64,000 bases of DNA from JALZKA01 sp033856515 (GTDB lineage: Bacteria > Actinomycetota > Thermoleophilia > Solirubrobacterales > 70-9). Location: positions 62,001 to 126,000 of the forward strand of contig JAWVEY010000047.1 of NCBI GenBank assembly GCA_033856515.1, written 5' to 3'. A program made the translations under genes and the position numbers. The notes under the pieces were generated by a model. It did no database searches and was not told the origin of the DNA. It worked only from the letters and a program-made list of their open reading frames with translations. Positions 48,609-56,443 of the stretch are shown here, in pieces (the stretch's first letter is position 1; each line of letters opens with the position of its first letter).

Positions 48609-49419
48609 AGGCGCCCATGAGCGAGGCGACGACGGCCTCGTAGAAGCCTTCGCCCATTGCGCCATCGGTGACCGTGACGTTGGGAAAGCGCGGCAGCGCT
48701 TCGCGAAGCGCTTCGTCGTTCTGCGGGCCGTTGGCGACGCAGAAGAAGCGACCGACCGAGACCGACGTCTCAAGATCCTCGATTGAATCGCCGATCGCGA
48801 TGCAGCTCTCGGGGTCGTAGCCCCGAGCTCGGAGGTGGAACTCCACTCCCCTGGCCTTGCTGGCCCCGCCCGGTACCAAGTGGTAGGCGTGGGTGTGGCC
48901 CTCGATGGCCTCCATCCGGTAGCTGATCACGCCGTTGTCGAGAAAGCGAAGGTCGTGGTGGCCCTCGGCGAGCAGGAGCTCGTTCACCTCGGCCGAGTCG
49001 ACCTTGCCGCGCATGAGGAACGAGAGCTTTCGGCCGACCTCCCATGGGTAGTGCCACTCGAGCATCGGCCCGTACCTCTCGAAGAGGAGGTCCGGGATGC
49101 CCGCCTCGACCATCCGCTCGTACGGCGTCGATTCGGAGTCCGGCTGCCAGTCGCCGGTCAGGAACGTCCGCTCGCCGTCGATGAAGACGCCGCACCCCGC
49201 CTCGTAGATGTAGGAAGTGCCGCCCATGAGCCTCGTGTCCGAGGCAACCTCCGCCTCGCGGCGGCCCGACATGACGACCACCTCGACGCCGGCGCGGTCG
49301 CAGGCTTGGAGCGCCTTGGCCTGGGAAAGTGAGAAGTTCCCGTCGGGGTCGCGGAAGAGGCCGCCGCGAGGGCCGAGCAGGGTGCCGTCGAGGTCCGTGT
49401 AGACGCAGCGGAGTGCCAT
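48607..49419 (-). CDS. HAD-IIB family phosphatase
   Basis: A 270-residue Cof-type HAD hydrolase. Motif I is YTDLDGTLLG, motif II VVMSGRREAEV, and motif IV IAIGDSIEDLETSVSVG. The large cap domain separates motifs II and III. It resembles sucrose-phosphatase or mannosyl-3-phosphoglycerate phosphatase-like enzymes in organisation, but substrate is not determinable. TAGTTT lies 11 bases before the start. Confidence 0.88.
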   Translation of the reverse strand: MALRCVYTDLDGTLLGPRGGLFRDPDGNFSLSQAKALQACDRAGVEVVVMSGRREAEVASDTRLMGGTSYIYEAGCGVFIDGERTFLTGDWQPDSESTPYERMVEAGIPDLLFERYGPMLEWHYPWEVGRKLSFLMRGKVDSAEVNELLLAEGHHDLRFLDNGVISYRMEAIEGHTHAYHLVPGGASKARGVEFHLRARGYDPESCIAIGDSIEDLETSVSVGRFFCVANGPQNDEALREALPRFPNVTVTDGAMGEGFYEAVVASLMGA

Positions 49420-49442
49420 TCGGACCGCGGAAACTACGGCAA

Positions 49443-49467
49443 GGTGCCAGGCACGGTGCCTGGCACC
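49443..49467. repeat. Inverted pair of palindromes, GGTGCC class, before folP
   Basis: GGTGCCAGGCAC followed by GGTGCCTGGCACC, identical to the copies at 1982 and 2818. Its 3' end abuts the folP -10 region. Confidence 0.85.
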
Positions 49468-49483
49468 CCTCTAGGTTGAGGAT

Positions 49484-50326
49484 GTGACCGTCTGGCGACT
49501 CTCCGAGGGACTCGAGCTCAGCTTTCCGCCCTCGCAAGCCGCGGGGGTCGTGAACGTCACGGCGGACTCGTTCTACTCAGGCGCGCGTAGCGTCACGCCC
49601 GAGCAGGCGATCGAGGACGGCCTGCGGCTGGTCGAAGCCGGCTTCGACCTGCTCGACGTGGGAGCCGTTGCCGCGCGCTCCGGTCCCCTGGTTGAGGCCG
49701 CCGCCGAGATCGAGAGCCTCGCGCCTGCGGTCGCCGGCCTCGTGGAGCGCTCCGGCGTTCCCGTCATGGCCGACACGTTCCAGCCCGCAGTCGCACGGGC
49801 GGCCCTGGACGCAGGCGCGGTGGCGATCAACGACATCTCGGGCGGCTCGGACGAGATGTACGAGCTCGTTGCCGAGCGGGGCTGCGGCTACGTCCTCATG
49901 CACATAGAGGGGCCGCCGCGGGTGGACCGCACGCCGCCCGTCTACGACGACGTGGTCGGCCACGTCAAGGAGTGGTTCTCCGAGCGGATCGAGCGAATGC
50001 GCGCCGCCGGCGTCGCCGCCGAGCAGGTCGTGATCGACCCGGGGCCTGACTTCGACAAGGGAGTCGACGACACGATCGAGCTGGTGGGGCGAATCCCGGA
50101 GCTCCAGGAGCTTGGAAGGCCGGTGATGGCGGCGATCTCGCGCAAGGACTATCTGGGTGCGGTCACGGCCGGCTCATGGGACGCGCGCCTCGACGCCGAC
50201 GAGCGCGGTGCGGCGACCCTGGCGGCGGCCACGCTAGCGACGGCGCAGGGCGCCGAGATCCTGCGGCTTCACGACCCCGAGGCCCTCGACGCGATGCGGG
50301 TGGCGGAGGCGATCGTCCGTGGATGA
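49484..50326 (+). CDS. folP: Dihydropteroate synthase
   Basis: A 280-residue TIM-barrel enzyme that joins a pterin diphosphate to p-aminobenzoate. Loop 1 is VVNVTADSFYSGAR (Pro of NVTPDSF is Ala here), then DVGAVAARSG, MHIEG, DPGPDFDKG, and SRKDYLG; the C-terminal RLHDP completes the phosphate site. The GTG start is supported by TAGGTT ending 6 bases upstream. It overlaps the helicase gene by eight bases. Confidence 0.93.
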   Translation: MTVWRLSEGLELSFPPSQAAGVVNVTADSFYSGARSVTPEQAIEDGLRLVEAGFDLLDVGAVAARSGPLVEAAAEIESLAPAVAGLVERSGVPVMADTFQPAVARAALDAGAVAINDISGGSDEMYELVAERGCGYVLMHIEGPPRVDRTPPVYDDVVGHVKEWFSERIERMRAAGVAAEQVVIDPGPDFDKGVDDTIELVGRIPELQELGRPVMAAISRKDYLGAVTAGSWDARLDADERGAATLAAATLATAQGAEILRLHDPEALDAMRVAEAIVRG

Positions 50327-52712
50327 CTTCAAGCTGACGCGAACCCTGTCGCCCCCGGACGCGAAGCGGAGGAGCCGACTGGATGTGTTGGACCAGGCCT
50401 GGCGGAACGTGATCGCCAACGGCGCCGACGACGGACGGCTGGTCACCACCTCCTTCGAGGAGCGCGAGGGCGCCGTGAACGTGCCATTCCCGTCAGACCT
50501 CCCGCCCATTCTCGCTGAAGGCCTGCGAAGGGCCGGGATCGAGAGCCTCTACGCACACCAGAACGAGGCACTGGGCGAAAGCGGCCAGGGCCACGTGATC
50601 TCGACCAGCGGCACGGCATCGGGCAAGTCGCTTTCGTTCAACCTGCCCGTGCTGGAGAGCCTCGCGCTCGACCCCAAGTCGCGCGCGCTCTACCTCTACC
50701 CCACCAAGGCACTCGCCCAGGACCAGGCGCGGAAGCTCTCGGCGCTCCAGCTGCCCTTCCTGAGCCACGCGATCTACGACGGCGACACTCCGCGCGATGA
50801 CCGCCCGGGCCTCCGGCGCCGGTCGAACCTGATCCTCACCAACCCGGACATGGTGAACGTGGGGCTCCTGCCCCACCACCAGGGCTGGGGCGACTTCATC
50901 GCAAACCTGCGCTGGATAGTCGTCGACGAGGCCCACACCTATCGGGGGGTCTTCGGCTCGCACGTCGCGAACGTCCTGCGGCGCCTGCGCCGGGTCGCCC
51001 GCCTCTACGGCGCCGAGCCGCGCTTCCTCCTGGCTTCGGCCACGATCGCGAACCCGGGCGAGCTGGCCGAGCGCCTGGTCGGCGAGCCCGTCAGCGTGGT
51101 CGCATCGGACGGCGCGCCCAAGGCCGGACGGCGGATTGTGATGTGGAACCCGCCTGTGATCGACGAGCGCACCCAGCGCCGGCGCTCGACCCTGTCGGAG
51201 GGGGCTGAGCTTCTCGCCGACCTCGTCACCGAGGGGATGCGGACGATCTGCTTCCTCCGCTCGCGCAAGGGGATCGAGCTGATCCTGCGCTTCGCTCGCC
51301 TGCGGTTGGAGGAGCGCGGTCGCGAGGACCTGGCCGCGCGGATCGCCCCGTACCGCGCGGGCTACACGCCACAGCAGCGCCGCGAGATCGAGCACCGCCT
51401 CGTCTCCGGTGACCTCCTGGGCGTGGTCACGACCGACGCGTTGGAGCTCGGTATCGACATCGGCGAGCTGGACGCATCGATCTGCGTCACCTTCCCCGGC
51501 ACCGTCGCGAGTCTCCGCCAGATGTGGGGCCGCGCCGGCCGGCGGACCGAGGGGCTCGCCGTCTACGTTGCCGGCGAGGACGCGCTCGACCAGTTCTTCT
51601 GCCGCCATCCAGACGAGTTCCTTGGTCGCGCGGTCGAGGCGGCGATCCTAGACCACCAGAACCCGCACATCCAGACCGGCCACGTCCTGGCCGCCGCACA
51701 CGAGGCGCCCTTGGGCGGCACCGCCAGCCAGCCTGGCGGCGCGGACGACGCGATCCTGGGCGAGGGGTGGCGCGACCGCGCCGACGACCTCGTCGCGGCG
51801 GGCGAGCTTCGCCAGACGAATGACCGCCGCTACGTGCCGCGCGACCAGGGCTTTGCCGCGGGGCGCATCTCGCTCCGTTCGGCGTCGCTTGACTCCGTCG
51901 CCGTGATCGACTCAACCTCGGGCGAGATGCTCGGGACGGTCGAGGCCGAGCGCGCCTTCTCGACCATTCACCCGGGCGCGATCTACCTCCACATGGGGCG
52001 CTCGTACGAGGTGCGCGAGCTCGACGTGGACGGGCGCCGCGCGATCGTCGAGCCGTTCGACGGCGACTGGTACACGCAGCCGAAGAAGGAGACGAACGTC
52101 TACATCGACGCGATCGGCCGCAAGGCCGAGCCGGGAGGGATCCACAAAGGCGTCGAGCTCTACACCGGCGAGGTCTCCGTCTCCGAGCAGGTCATCGCCT
52201 ACCAGCGAAAGACCGTGAAGGACCAGGAGGTGATCGACCTCACGGCGCTGAACCTGCCCGAGCAGAACTTCTCGACGCGGGCGCTCTGGTACGTCCTGCC
52301 TGACGAGCTCGCGGGGCCCGAGGCGCTCCCGCCCGAGGTCCAGCTCGGCGCGCTTCACGCCGCCGAGCACTCCCAGATCGCCGTGCTGCCCCTGCTCGCC
52401 ATGTGCGACCGCTGGGACATCGGCGGCCTTTCGACCAACGTCCACTTCCAGACCGGGCGGCCGACCATCTTCATCTACGACGGCCACCCCGGCGGGGTAG
52501 GGATCGCCGAGCGCGGATTCGAGCGCTTTAAGGAGCTGGTCGGCAACGCGCTTCGCCTCGTGTCCGAGTGCCCGTGCGCGTCGGGATGCCCGTCGTGCGT
52601 GCAGAGCCCGAAGTGCGGAAACCTGAACGAGCCGCTCCACAAGGCGGGCGCGATCGAGCTGATGGGCGGGATCCTCGGGCGCCGACCGGCGCCCTCTGCC
52701 GCGCAGCACTGA
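50319..52712 (+). CDS. MrfA/YprA-like DEAD/DEAH-box helicase with C-terminal four-cysteine domain
   Basis: A 797-residue superfamily 2 helicase. Motif I is STSGTASGKSLSF, motif II DEAH in VVDEAHTYRG, motif III ASATIANP, then VTTDALELGIDIG and QMWGRAGRR for motifs V and VI. The C-terminus has CPCASGCPSCVQSPKCGN, the four-Cys metal site of the DUF1998/MZB domain of Bacillus MrfA, which acts in mitomycin-damage repair. The GTG start overlaps the folP stop by eight bases, implying coupled translation. DNA repair is inferred. Confidence 0.9.
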   Translation: MDDFKLTRTLSPPDAKRRSRLDVLDQAWRNVIANGADDGRLVTTSFEEREGAVNVPFPSDLPPILAEGLRRAGIESLYAHQNEALGESGQGHVISTSGTASGKSLSFNLPVLESLALDPKSRALYLYPTKALAQDQARKLSALQLPFLSHAIYDGDTPRDDRPGLRRRSNLILTNPDMVNVGLLPHHQGWGDFIANLRWIVVDEAHTYRGVFGSHVANVLRRLRRVARLYGAEPRFLLASATIANPGELAERLVGEPVSVVASDGAPKAGRRIVMWNPPVIDERTQRRRSTLSEGAELLADLVTEGMRTICFLRSRKGIELILRFARLRLEERGREDLAARIAPYRAGYTPQQRREIEHRLVSGDLLGVVTTDALELGIDIGELDASICVTFPGTVASLRQMWGRAGRRTEGLAVYVAGEDALDQFFCRHPDEFLGRAVEAAILDHQNPHIQTGHVLAAAHEAPLGGTASQPGGADDAILGEGWRDRADDLVAAGELRQTNDRRYVPRDQGFAAGRISLRSASLDSVAVIDSTSGEMLGTVEAERAFSTIHPGAIYLHMGRSYEVRELDVDGRRAIVEPFDGDWYTQPKKETNVYIDAIGRKAEPGGIHKGVELYTGEVSVSEQVIAYQRKTVKDQEVIDLTALNLPEQNFSTRALWYVLPDELAGPEALPPEVQLGALHAAEHSQIAVLPLLAMCDRWDIGGLSTNVHFQTGRPTIFIYDGHPGGVGIAERGFERFKELVGNALRLVSECPCASGCPSCVQSPKCGNLNEPLHKAGAIELMGGILGRRPAPSAAQH

Positions 52713-53146
52713 TGCACCGGCGCTTCGAGGGCGCGCCGACGGTCGCCCTTCACTGCCCATGGGGACCGGTCCAGGTTGTCCTGGCCGAGGGATTCCGCCG
52801 CCGGTTCCTCGGGCTCATGGGCCTGAGCGCTGAAGAGATCGAGCCGCTCCTCTTCCCCCGATGTCGCTCGATCCACACGCACGGGATGCGGACGCCAATC
52901 GACCTCGTGTGGCTGGACCTGGACGAAGCCAGAGTGCTCGAGGTGGTGGAGTCGCTCAAGCCGGGCCGAGGTGCGCGAGCGCCCCGTGGTGTCCCCAGGA
53001 GCCGGAACATCGCGGCGCTGGAGCTCGCGCCGGGAGAGGCCTCTCGCCTGGGCCTAGCCCGGGTTTCGAACGAGCGCCATGCCGCCGAAGCCGTAGGGCT
53101 CGCCGGCGTGATGGAGGATCCGCTCGTGCGCGTCCTCCGGGCCTAG
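52712..53146 (+). CDS. DUF192 domain protein
   Basis: A 144-residue protein of the PF02643 type. Hallmarks are GFRRRFLGLMGL, the RSIHTHGMRTPIDLVWLDLD core and ALELAPGEASRLGL near the usual end. The last ~25 residues extend beyond the normal domain and are encoded opposite the methyltransferase gene. The ATG overlaps the helicase stop (TGATG). Function of the family is not established. Confidence 0.85.
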   Translation: MHRRFEGAPTVALHCPWGPVQVVLAEGFRRRFLGLMGLSAEEIEPLLFPRCRSIHTHGMRTPIDLVWLDLDEARVLEVVESLKPGRGARAPRGVPRSRNIAALELAPGEASRLGLARVSNERHAAEAVGLAGVMEDPLVRVLRA

Positions 53147-53947
53147 GTCCTCTTCCAGCGTGAGCCCGAAGCCGTCGACGAAGTCCTTCGTCCCTCCGCG
53201 CGGGATCCCAGACTTGAACGGCTCGCCCCCGGACGTAACGCGCTTTCGCAGCTCGGGCGCCCCGTGGAACGAGTCGTCGCCGTCCAGCATCTCCTGCCAG
53301 AGGTAGTCGAAACACATCGCGCTGCCGGGGCTGGTGCCTGCGGCGAACCAGCGGAGGGTCTGGGCAACGCCCTCGGGCTCGAGGTACGGGGCGACGCCGG
53401 ACCACAGGACGATTGAGCGGGCAGCGGGATCGAACCCGTGCGCGGCCAGGCGCTCGCCGACGTCCTGCGTGTTGAAGTCGACGTGGACGTAGTTCACGTG
53501 GTCGGGCATCTCGCCGAAGATCGCGTTCAGGCGCTCGGCCTTGACAGCAGCCGTGACGGGGTGGTCGACCTCGAAGAGGGCCGCCGATGAGAGCTCGTCG
53601 CGAAGGCGGTAGCACCGGGAGTCGAGCCCCGCGCCAAGGAGCACGACCTGGCCGGCGCCATCGGCGACCTCGCGGAGGAGCACATCGTCCATGTGCCGGG
53701 TTCGTGCGAGCTCGAACCACAGCGCCCCGGGAAGGACCGACTCGAGGATGCGCGGGCTGAGCCGGCGGACCAGCGGCACCTTGGCGAGCGCGCTCAGCTT
53801 CAGGCCGGGCGCAATGAAGTCCTTCGCCATGTAGTCCGGGTTCCGGATCTCGGGATCGCGAAGCGTCGTCCCGGCCGCGCGAAGCGCACAGGCACCTTCC
53901 GCCGTCGACCGGGCCATCCGGCTCTTCTCAGCCTCACCGAGCGCCAT
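53054..53947 (-). CDS. Class I SAM methyltransferase of the leucine carboxyl methyltransferase-like group
   Basis: A 297-residue protein. The SAM site is VVLLGAGLDSRCYRL (residues 102-116) and the acidic loop FEVDHP; the N-terminus MALGEAEKSRMARSTAEGACALRA is typical of the PPM1/O-methyltransferase family. It overlaps the DUF192 gene by 93 bases on the opposite strand. TAGCGT is 9 bases before the ATG. The methyl acceptor is unknown. Confidence 0.88.
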   Translation of the reverse strand: MALGEAEKSRMARSTAEGACALRAAGTTLRDPEIRNPDYMAKDFIAPGLKLSALAKVPLVRRLSPRILESVLPGALWFELARTRHMDDVLLREVADGAGQVVLLGAGLDSRCYRLRDELSSAALFEVDHPVTAAVKAERLNAIFGEMPDHVNYVHVDFNTQDVGERLAAHGFDPAARSIVLWSGVAPYLEPEGVAQTLRWFAAGTSPGSAMCFDYLWQEMLDGDDSFHGAPELRKRVTSGGEPFKSGIPRGGTKDFVDGFGLTLEEDLGPEDAHERILHHAGEPYGFGGMALVRNPG

Positions 53948-54012
53948 CAGGGCAGCACGCTACCGCGCTCGGTGGTCTTGACTATGTCGCGCCGCTCGAG
54001 GAAACTGCACGA

Positions 54013-54690
54013 GTGCAAATGGCAGCCCTTCTGCTCACGTTGATCGCTCTGCTGATAGCCGCGCCCGCGGCAGGGGCCGCGGACCAGCAGATAACGGCCG
54101 AGTCAGCCACCCCTGCGTTCAGCCCCTCCGAAGTGTCGATCCTGGTTGGCGAGAAGGTCACGATCTCGAGGGATGCCGGGGGAGTGTTCGCGCACAACGC
54201 GCACTACGACGACGAGGCCGTTGGATGTCCAGCGACGCCCAGCAGTTCCCCATGGTCGTGCGAGCGGACGTTCCCAGCGCTCGGCAAGTACACGTTCCAC
54301 TGCGACCTCCACGGACCTTCGATGCAGGGGACGGTTCACGTGGTGCCGGAGCTGGCCTTCGGCGAGGAAACGCTCGTATCGCTAGGGCTCGCTGCGAAAC
54401 GGATCCGCGCAAAGGGGCCGCTCCAGGTGAAGGTCACAAATCAGAACGCCTTCCCTATTTCCGGCGAGCTCTCCGGCGAGGCGGGCAAGCAGCCGATCGA
54501 GCTAGGGCCCGAGTCATTCAGCGTTGACGAGAACTCGGAGCAGACCGTCGAGCTTTCACTCCCAAAGGCCGCATCCCACGTGATCAAACGCAAGGGCAAG
54601 CTCAAGGTCGATCTAAGCGCGGAGGTGACCGACCAAGCGGCCAATTCCCGGGAGGCGACGGCCACGGTCACGGTGAGGGAGCGGAAGTAG
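54013..54690 (+). CDS. Secreted cupredoxin-like copper protein
   Basis: A 225-residue protein with signal peptide LLLTLIALLIAAPAAGA, a plastocyanin-like domain (about residues 25-110) and a C-terminal Ig-like region of unknown role. The copper site reads FAHNAHYDD for the first His and TFHCDLHGPSM for Cys, His and Met, a type 1 arrangement. An electron carrier for a respiratory or other oxidase is plausible. The start is GTG 54013 or ATG 54019; the difference is two residues. Confidence 0.85.
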   Translation: MQMAALLLTLIALLIAAPAAGAADQQITAESATPAFSPSEVSILVGEKVTISRDAGGVFAHNAHYDDEAVGCPATPSSSPWSCERTFPALGKYTFHCDLHGPSMQGTVHVVPELAFGEETLVSLGLAAKRIRAKGPLQVKVTNQNAFPISGELSGEAGKQPIELGPESFSVDENSEQTVELSLPKAASHVIKRKGKLKVDLSAEVTDQAANSREATATVTVRERK

Positions 54691-54719
54691 CCAGCAGCGC
54701 TAGCCTGTCGGGTCGGTCA

Positions 54720-54792
54720 GGCGAGATAGCTCAGTTGGTAGAGCACACGACTGAAAATCGTGGTGTCCCCGGTTCGATTCCGGGTCTCGCCA
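54720..54792 (+). tRNA. tRNA-Phe (anticodon GAA)
   Basis: A 73-base cloverleaf: acceptor GGCGAGA pairs with TCTCGCC, D-arm GCTCAGTTGGTAGAGC, anticodon loop CTGAAAA with GAA, T-loop TTCGATT. Discriminator A, CCA not encoded. Its 3' end is repeated twice downstream (55236 and 56175). Confidence 0.96.
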
Positions 54793-54820
54793 TCCGGCAA
54801 TGCGAGATACTGCGCGGGCG

Positions 54821-55210
54821 ATGTCGCAGGAGAACATCGGGGTAATGGAGGCTGCGTACGACGCGATCACGCGCAAGGATCTCGACGCGTTCCTCGCTCT
54901 GGCCCATCCGGACATCGAGTTTCGCTCGCTGATCGCCGAGGCCGAGGGCGGCACCTTCCATGGCCACGATGGGGTTCGCGAGTGGTGGGACTCGGTGATC
55001 CAATCGCTCGATACTCAGCCGAGACCCGAAAGGATCGAGGGATTCCGAGATCGAGGGGTCACCTACCTGCGGCTCTCGGGAAAGGTCGCGGGTGTCGAGG
55101 TGCCGCAGACGATGTGGATGAGCTGGCGAATGAGAGACGGGCAGCTCATCTGGTGGGCCACCTTCCGCAGTGAGGCCGAAGCCCTCGAAGCCGCCGGGCT
55201 GTCGGAGTAG
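54821..55210 (+). CDS. SnoaL-like NTF2-family protein
   Basis: A 129-residue protein of the NTF2/SnoaL type: helix MSQENIGVMEAAYDAITRKDLDAFLALA, the DIEFRS strand and a C-terminal WATFRSEAEALEAAGL. It lies entirely between the first two copies of the tRNA-Phe 3' repeat, so it may be cargo of a small inserted element. Substrate unknown. GATACT is 9 bases before the ATG. Confidence 0.7.
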   Translation: MSQENIGVMEAAYDAITRKDLDAFLALAHPDIEFRSLIAEAEGGTFHGHDGVREWWDSVIQSLDTQPRPERIEGFRDRGVTYLRLSGKVAGVEVPQTMWMSWRMRDGQLIWWATFRSEAEALEAAGLSE

Positions 55211-55277
55211 CACCGCAGCCCGCTCAGGTGGGCAATGTCCCCGGTTCGATTCCGGGTCTCGCCATCTCCTGGGTGGG

Positions 55278-56057
55278 TCAGTGCTTGGGCCCTTTGCGGG
55301 TGAACACCACCTCAACCCCGGCCTCGAGCGTTGCTGTCGCGTCGTGGCTGGTGTCGGGCGCACACCCGCCGTCGATGGTGGCGCAGGTCTGGGTGGCACC
55401 CAAGCTCCTGCTGTCTTCGCCCCTGACAACCTTCTTGCCTTTTTTCAACCCAGGCGGGAGCTCGATGAGGTGCATGTCTACGTACGGCCCGTCGGGAAAC
55501 TGGTTCTGGGCGTCGTCGTAGCCGCCGAAGAACGGGCAGTCGTCGAAGTCAGGGGTCGGGTCGGCGTCCCCCCAATCCAAGCTGACGTTGGTGAGCGACT
55601 TGCCGGTGAGCTCAAGCTGCGGGAAGCTCGTCTCAAGTCCGAACTCCCCGCAGCCGGTAGTGGGGTCTGACCCGTCGTACTGGTCGCACTCGGGAGCGCC
55701 CGAGGCCTCGTGGGTCATCGTGCCGGTCCGTGCGTGAGAGCTCAAGATGACTTCGGAAACGTCGAGCGTTCCGAGGGAGCCCTTTTGGGCGTACATCAGA
55801 ACACGGTCCTTCACTTCGACGGTGTCCCCTCCTTGCCCGTGATCCACACGACTGGTGCACTCGCCTGGCTGCGGGGAGGGGTTGGTGTAGGTGATGTTGT
55901 GGGTCCACGACGTCAGCGCCTCGTAGGTCACCTTGACGATGTACTTGTTGGTCTTCGGCCTTGCCATGGCACTCGGGGCGAGCGCGAGAACGGCGACAAG
56001 GACTCCGAGCACGATCGCGGTGAGCCGGTGAGCCGAAGCAGCGGGCGCGTAGGACAT
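55278..56057 (-). CDS. Secreted protein of unknown function, 259 residues
   Basis: A signal peptide (RLTAIVLGVLVAVLALAPSAMA) is followed by a beta-rich body with paired cysteines. The C-terminus is beta-strand rich (VDMHLIELPPGLKKGKKVVRG, ATATLEAGVEVVFTRKG). An SD (GGAGGGA) precedes the ATG at 56057; an in-frame extension to 56231 is rejected for lack of a ribosome site. It lies between the second and third tRNA-Phe repeats. Confidence 0.65.
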   Translation of the reverse strand: MSYAPAASAHRLTAIVLGVLVAVLALAPSAMARPKTNKYIVKVTYEALTSWTHNITYTNPSPQPGECTSRVDHGQGGDTVEVKDRVLMYAQKGSLGTLDVSEVILSSHARTGTMTHEASGAPECDQYDGSDPTTGCGEFGLETSFPQLELTGKSLTNVSLDWGDADPTPDFDDCPFFGGYDDAQNQFPDGPYVDMHLIELPPGLKKGKKVVRGEDSRSLGATQTCATIDGGCAPDTSHDATATLEAGVEVVFTRKGPKH

Positions 56058-56211
56058 CTTTCCCTCCCGTGGACCGGTCAGGCGGAGGCCAAGCAGGGTG
56101 GCAAGGGCAGAACTGGCTGTCGAAGTCAGGCCGTTCAGCGCCCGTCTAACAGTTGACTCAGCCAGAGTAACACTGGGTCTCGCCATCAGGCGCCCGCTCG
56201 GGCGCGCTTCC

Positions 56212-56388
56212 CTAGCCGGCGTCCAGCGCATCGCCCTCGGGATCCGGGACCTCCACGTCCTCGTCGCCCGACTCGTGCGCCTCGAGTTGGTCGCCCATCT
56301 CGGTGGCTTCGTCCTCCATTTCGCTGAATGCGTCGTCGGCGTCGCTCTTTGCCTCGTCGATCTGGCCTTGTGGGTTTTCGTCGCTCAT
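56212..56388 (-). CDS. Small acidic protein, 58 residues
   Basis: MSDENPQGQIDEAKSDADDA starts a highly acidic peptide that continues EMEDEATEMGDQLEAHESGDEDVEVPDPEG. No helix pair or cysteines. A longer frame to 56676 runs into the GH9 gene region and is rejected. TACGGG lies 6 bases before the ATG, an imperfect leaderless -10. A strong GCGCCCG/CGGGCGC hairpin follows at 56189-56204. Function unknown. Confidence 0.5.
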   Translation of the reverse strand: MSDENPQGQIDEAKSDADDAFSEMEDEATEMGDQLEAHESGDEDVEVPDPEGDALDAG

Positions 56389-56443
56389 GGGCGACCCGTA
56401 CCCGCATGCCTGCCGCTTAGACCCCGGTAGTAGCGTCCTCGCC

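Larger units (their letters stand above)
54764..56187. repeat. Duplicated 3' end of tRNA-Phe: att-like direct repeats
   Basis: The 31-base stretch from TGTCCCCGGTTCGATT to CTCGCCATC occurs at 54764-54794, spanning the tRNA 3' part, and again exactly at 55236-55266. A third, shorter copy, GGGTCTCGCCATC, lies at 56175-56187. The spans between copies hold a SnoaL-like gene and a secreted-protein gene. Such repeats usually mark attachment sites of elements that integrate at tRNA 3' ends. No integrase is present. Confidence 0.7.
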
